Made by a program: the position numbers and the translations under genes. DNA of 15,002 nt, taken from assembly GCA_937874515.1 (NCBI GenBank), contig CALNBV010000053.1, forward strand, positions 1 to 15,002, read 5' to 3'. This stretch comes from an uncultured Paenibacillaceae bacterium (GTDB taxonomy: Bacteria; Bacillota; Bacilli; Aneurinibacillales; Aneurinibacillaceae). Each line of letters begins with the position of its first letter. Within the stretch, counting starts at the first letter, position 1. The notes beneath the pieces were generated by a model. It was given only the letters and a program-made list of their open reading frames with translations, was not told the origin of the DNA and searched no databases. Shown one piece after another: positions 12,840 to 15,002 of the stretch.

Positions 12840-15002
12840 TTAGATCCCTAATATTTCCTTGATATCCTCTTCCGAGAGGCTGGCAAGGGCCCCTTCTCCC
12901 GGTTGAATGACCTGTTCAATTAATTCCCTTTTCTTCTGTTGCATTTCATAAATTTTTTCTTCAATGGTGCCACGAGTCACCAATCTCATTACCTGAACCG
13001 TATTCTTCTGCCCCATGCGATGGGCACGTCCTGCTGCCTGTTCTTCCACTGCCGGGTTCCACCACAGATCATAAAGAATAACCGTATCAGCTCCTGTTAA
13101 ATTCAGTCCGGTACCTCCCGCTTTTAAAGAAATGAGGAATAGATTATTTTCTCCATGATTAAAACGGTTGGCCATTTCTACCCGTTCTTTAGAGGGGGTT
13201 TTGCCGTCTAAATAAAAATATCCAATCCCTACCCGATCTAATTCTTCCCGAATAATTTTGAGCATCCCTGTAAATTGAGAGAACACAAGAAGCCTACGTT
13301 TATTTTCCATGGCATTCTCGATAATCTCTAATAATTGTTCCAGTTTGCCAGATGCCTCTGTGTAGTTTTCAATAAAAAGGGAAGGATGGCAACACAATTG
13401 CCGTAAACGGGTTAACCCTGCCAGAATTTTCATCCGGCTTTTATCAAATCCATCTGTCCGTATGGACTCTTTTGTCTCCTGTTTGATTTTTTCCAAATAA
13501 CCCAGGTACAGTTCCTTTTGAGCTTTCGTCAAATCTGATTGATATACCGTTTCGATTTTATCAGGAAGCTCTTTCAACACATCCTGTTTTACCCGCCTTA
13601 AAATAAAAGGGCGTACCATTGTCGCAATTTTTTCATTGTCTAAATTGCGAAAGGTCTTTTGATTATGGAAAAATCCTGGCAGAATGGCATCAAAAATGGA
13701 CCATAATTCATCCAAAGAGTTTTCGATAGGGGTCCCACTAAAGGCAAAACGCCGTCCTGCTTTAATTTGTTTCACAGCCTGTGCGGTTTTCGTCAAATGA
13801 TTCTTTATGGCCTGGGCTTCATCCAAGATCAAAGAATCAAAATCTATCTTTTCATAATACTCCAGGTCCTGGCGCAATAAGGGATAAGAGGTGATAAACA
13901 CATCTGGCTTTCCCTCTTGAAGTAAGCTAATGCGCTCTTCTGGTGCCCCATAGATCACAATCACATCTAAATCCGGGGCGAACTTTTCAAATTCGCTCTT
14001 CCAATTGTAAACAAGGGAAGCAGGACATACCACAAGAGAAGGAACCTTCTCTTCCCCTTTCTCCATTTGTTCAGAAAGAAGATAGGAGATCCCCTGCAAA
14101 GTTTTCCCTAAGCCCATATCATCAGCTAAGATGCCCCCCAAACGATAATTGGCCATGGTTTTCAACCATTGAAAACCATACTGCTGGTAATCCCGCATGG
14201 TTGCATTTAACGTGGTAGGCACTTCATAATCCAGGGTATCCGGGTTTTTTAGATCTTGAATGAAGCGACGGAATTTCTTGCCGAACCTGGCGATATGATT
14301 GGTGCCATTCATGATTTCATCAACCTGTAACCCACGATAAACAGGAAGGGTCATTACCCCTTCTTTCAACTGTGCTTTATTCATATGCAATTCGGAAAAC
14401 AAACGGTCAATGGTCTGGAATCCTTCATCTTCCAGGGAAAGAAAGGATCCATTGGGCAAACGGTAGAATTTTTTCTTTTCCACCACAGATTGCAAAATGT
14501 TACGAACCTCTTCCCCTTCAATTCCTTCCATATCAAAGCTAATTTCTAACAGATTGCCTCCCCGGTCCATATCAATCCGAGTCACGGGGGAATATTGTTG
14601 TGGAAGGATTAAAGAACGCACTCCCCCAGACATATAAATTTCCGCTTTTTCTTCTAATCGAGGGACAGAAATAAAGAGGAAGTCGAAGGTATCCTCTTCC
14701 CCTTCGATATAACATTCTTTCCCGTTATATTTAAAAGGGGTTCCTTCAATAACTTTCATAATTACCTGTTCTTTTTCTCGGTCTCGAATCAATATTTGTT
14801 TGTTTTCAGTGACATCAGGAGAATCCGGCGCAAAGGGGTCAATAATAATATCCCCATAGTGATACTCAATTCTTGCGGACAAACGCTCATCTTGCCAGTC
14901 AATAAAGATTTTGACAATCAATTCTGGACTGGTAATTTGATCTAATACTTCATCGGCCAAATCCATGCTGCCAATCCGCTTAATCTCGGGAAGCACATAG
15001 GA
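12840..15002 (-). CDS. SNF2-family helicase, C-terminal part (runs off the window)
   Basis: The frame is open to the window edge and 720 codons are visible. The GTG near 14996 is an internal Val, not a start, and bacterial relatives are often over 1,000 residues, commonly with an N-terminal SWIM zinc finger. The first 260 visible residues are the bacterial SNF2-associated region. The ATPase follows: motif I DDMGLGKT (about 292-299), Ia VVCPASL (322-328), II DEAQ (392-395), III SGTPIENS, then the second lobe with LVFSQF, SLKAGGTGLNLTGAD and motif VI EQAAGRAHRMGQ. These proteins use ATP to move along or remodel DNA or displace proteins. The role of the bacterial form is not settled. Confidence 0.92.
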   Translation of the reverse strand, partial: SYVLPEIKRIGSMDLADEVLDQITSPELIVKIFIDWQDERLSARIEYHYGDIIIDPFAPDSPDVTENKQILIRDREKEQVIMKVIEGTPFKYNGKECYIEGEEDTFDFLFISVPRLEEKAEIYMSGGVRSLILPQQYSPVTRIDMDRGGNLLEISFDMEGIEGEEVRNILQSVVEKKKFYRLPNGSFLSLEDEGFQTIDRLFSELHMNKAQLKEGVMTLPVYRGLQVDEIMNGTNHIARFGKKFRRFIQDLKNPDTLDYEVPTTLNATMRDYQQYGFQWLKTMANYRLGGILADDMGLGKTLQGISYLLSEQMEKGEEKVPSLVVCPASLVYNWKSEFEKFAPDLDVIVIYGAPEERISLLQEGKPDVFITSYPLLRQDLEYYEKIDFDSLILDEAQAIKNHLTKTAQAVKQIKAGRRFAFSGTPIENSLDELWSIFDAILPGFFHNQKTFRNLDNEKIATMVRPFILRRVKQDVLKELPDKIETVYQSDLTKAQKELYLGYLEKIKQETKESIRTDGFDKSRMKILAGLTRLRQLCCHPSLFIENYTEASGKLEQLLEIIENAMENKRRLLVFSQFTGMLKIIREELDRVGIGYFYLDGKTPSKERVEMANRFNHGENNLFLISLKAGGTGLNLTGADTVILYDLWWNPAVEEQAAGRAHRMGQKNTVQVMRLVTRGTIEEKIYEMQQKKRELIEQVIQPGEGALASLSEEDIKEILGI

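Noticed and set aside
13943..14218. Rightward open frame opposite the SNF2 ATPase motif I region
   Set aside because: It is antisense to a conserved ATPase core and its translation is low-complexity and unlike a protein family.

Overview
The window looks like chromosome of a low-GC, spore-forming member of the Bacilli. Supporting signs are strong purine-rich Shine-Dalgarno sites, frequent GTG and TTG starts, YheC/YheD-type ATP-grasp genes (a spore-coat-associated family), a BshB2-like bacillithiol deacetylase, a YfmL-like RNA helicase and a lipoprotein with a Gram-positive-style lipobox. I see no phage, insertion sequence, CRISPR array, tRNA or rRNA.

Layout. (1) 1-3302: a cluster of ATP-grasp genes. 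A short YheC/YheD-like gene and the first 21 codons of another gene read leftward. A full-length YheC/YheD-like gene and a KamA-family radical SAM aminomutase read rightward as a pair. (2) 3387-5486: leftward genes for a zinc-ribbon membrane protein, a DUF2085 membrane protein and a BshB2-like deacetylase. A perfect hairpin terminator follows, then a thioredoxin-like [2Fe-2S] ferredoxin. (3) 5493-8429: leftward genes for an HxlR-type regulator, a YfmL-like DEAD-box helicase and a YafY/WYL regulator broken by an internal deletion. Next comes a GyrI-like ligand-binding protein with its own promoter, a 24-bp inverted repeat and a clear terminator. (4) 8464-12819: a rightward five-gene operon, divergent from the HxlR gene. 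It encodes a complete NitT/TauT-type ABC importer (ATPase, lipoprotein, permease) with two extra genes between ATPase and lipoprotein: a double DUF4242 protein and an acyl-CoA-dehydrogenase-like flavoprotein. (5) 12840-15002: the C-terminal 720 codons of a leftward SNF2 helicase that runs off the window.

How the genes may work together. The best candidates for an uncharacterised system are regions 1 and 4. In region 1 the KamA-like enzyme lacks the aspartates that hold the lysine side chain in lysine 2,3-aminomutase and has a basic residue instead. It may therefore make a beta-amino acid from an acidic substrate, which the adjacent ATP-grasp ligase could attach to something, perhaps in sporulation. 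In region 4 an importer, a putative flavin oxidoreductase without the usual catalytic glutamate, and a probable metal- or ligand-binding protein are co-transcribed under a likely HxlR-family switch. This suggests uptake and oxidation of one small organic compound whose identity the sequence does not give. Both readings are inference from gene order and motifs.
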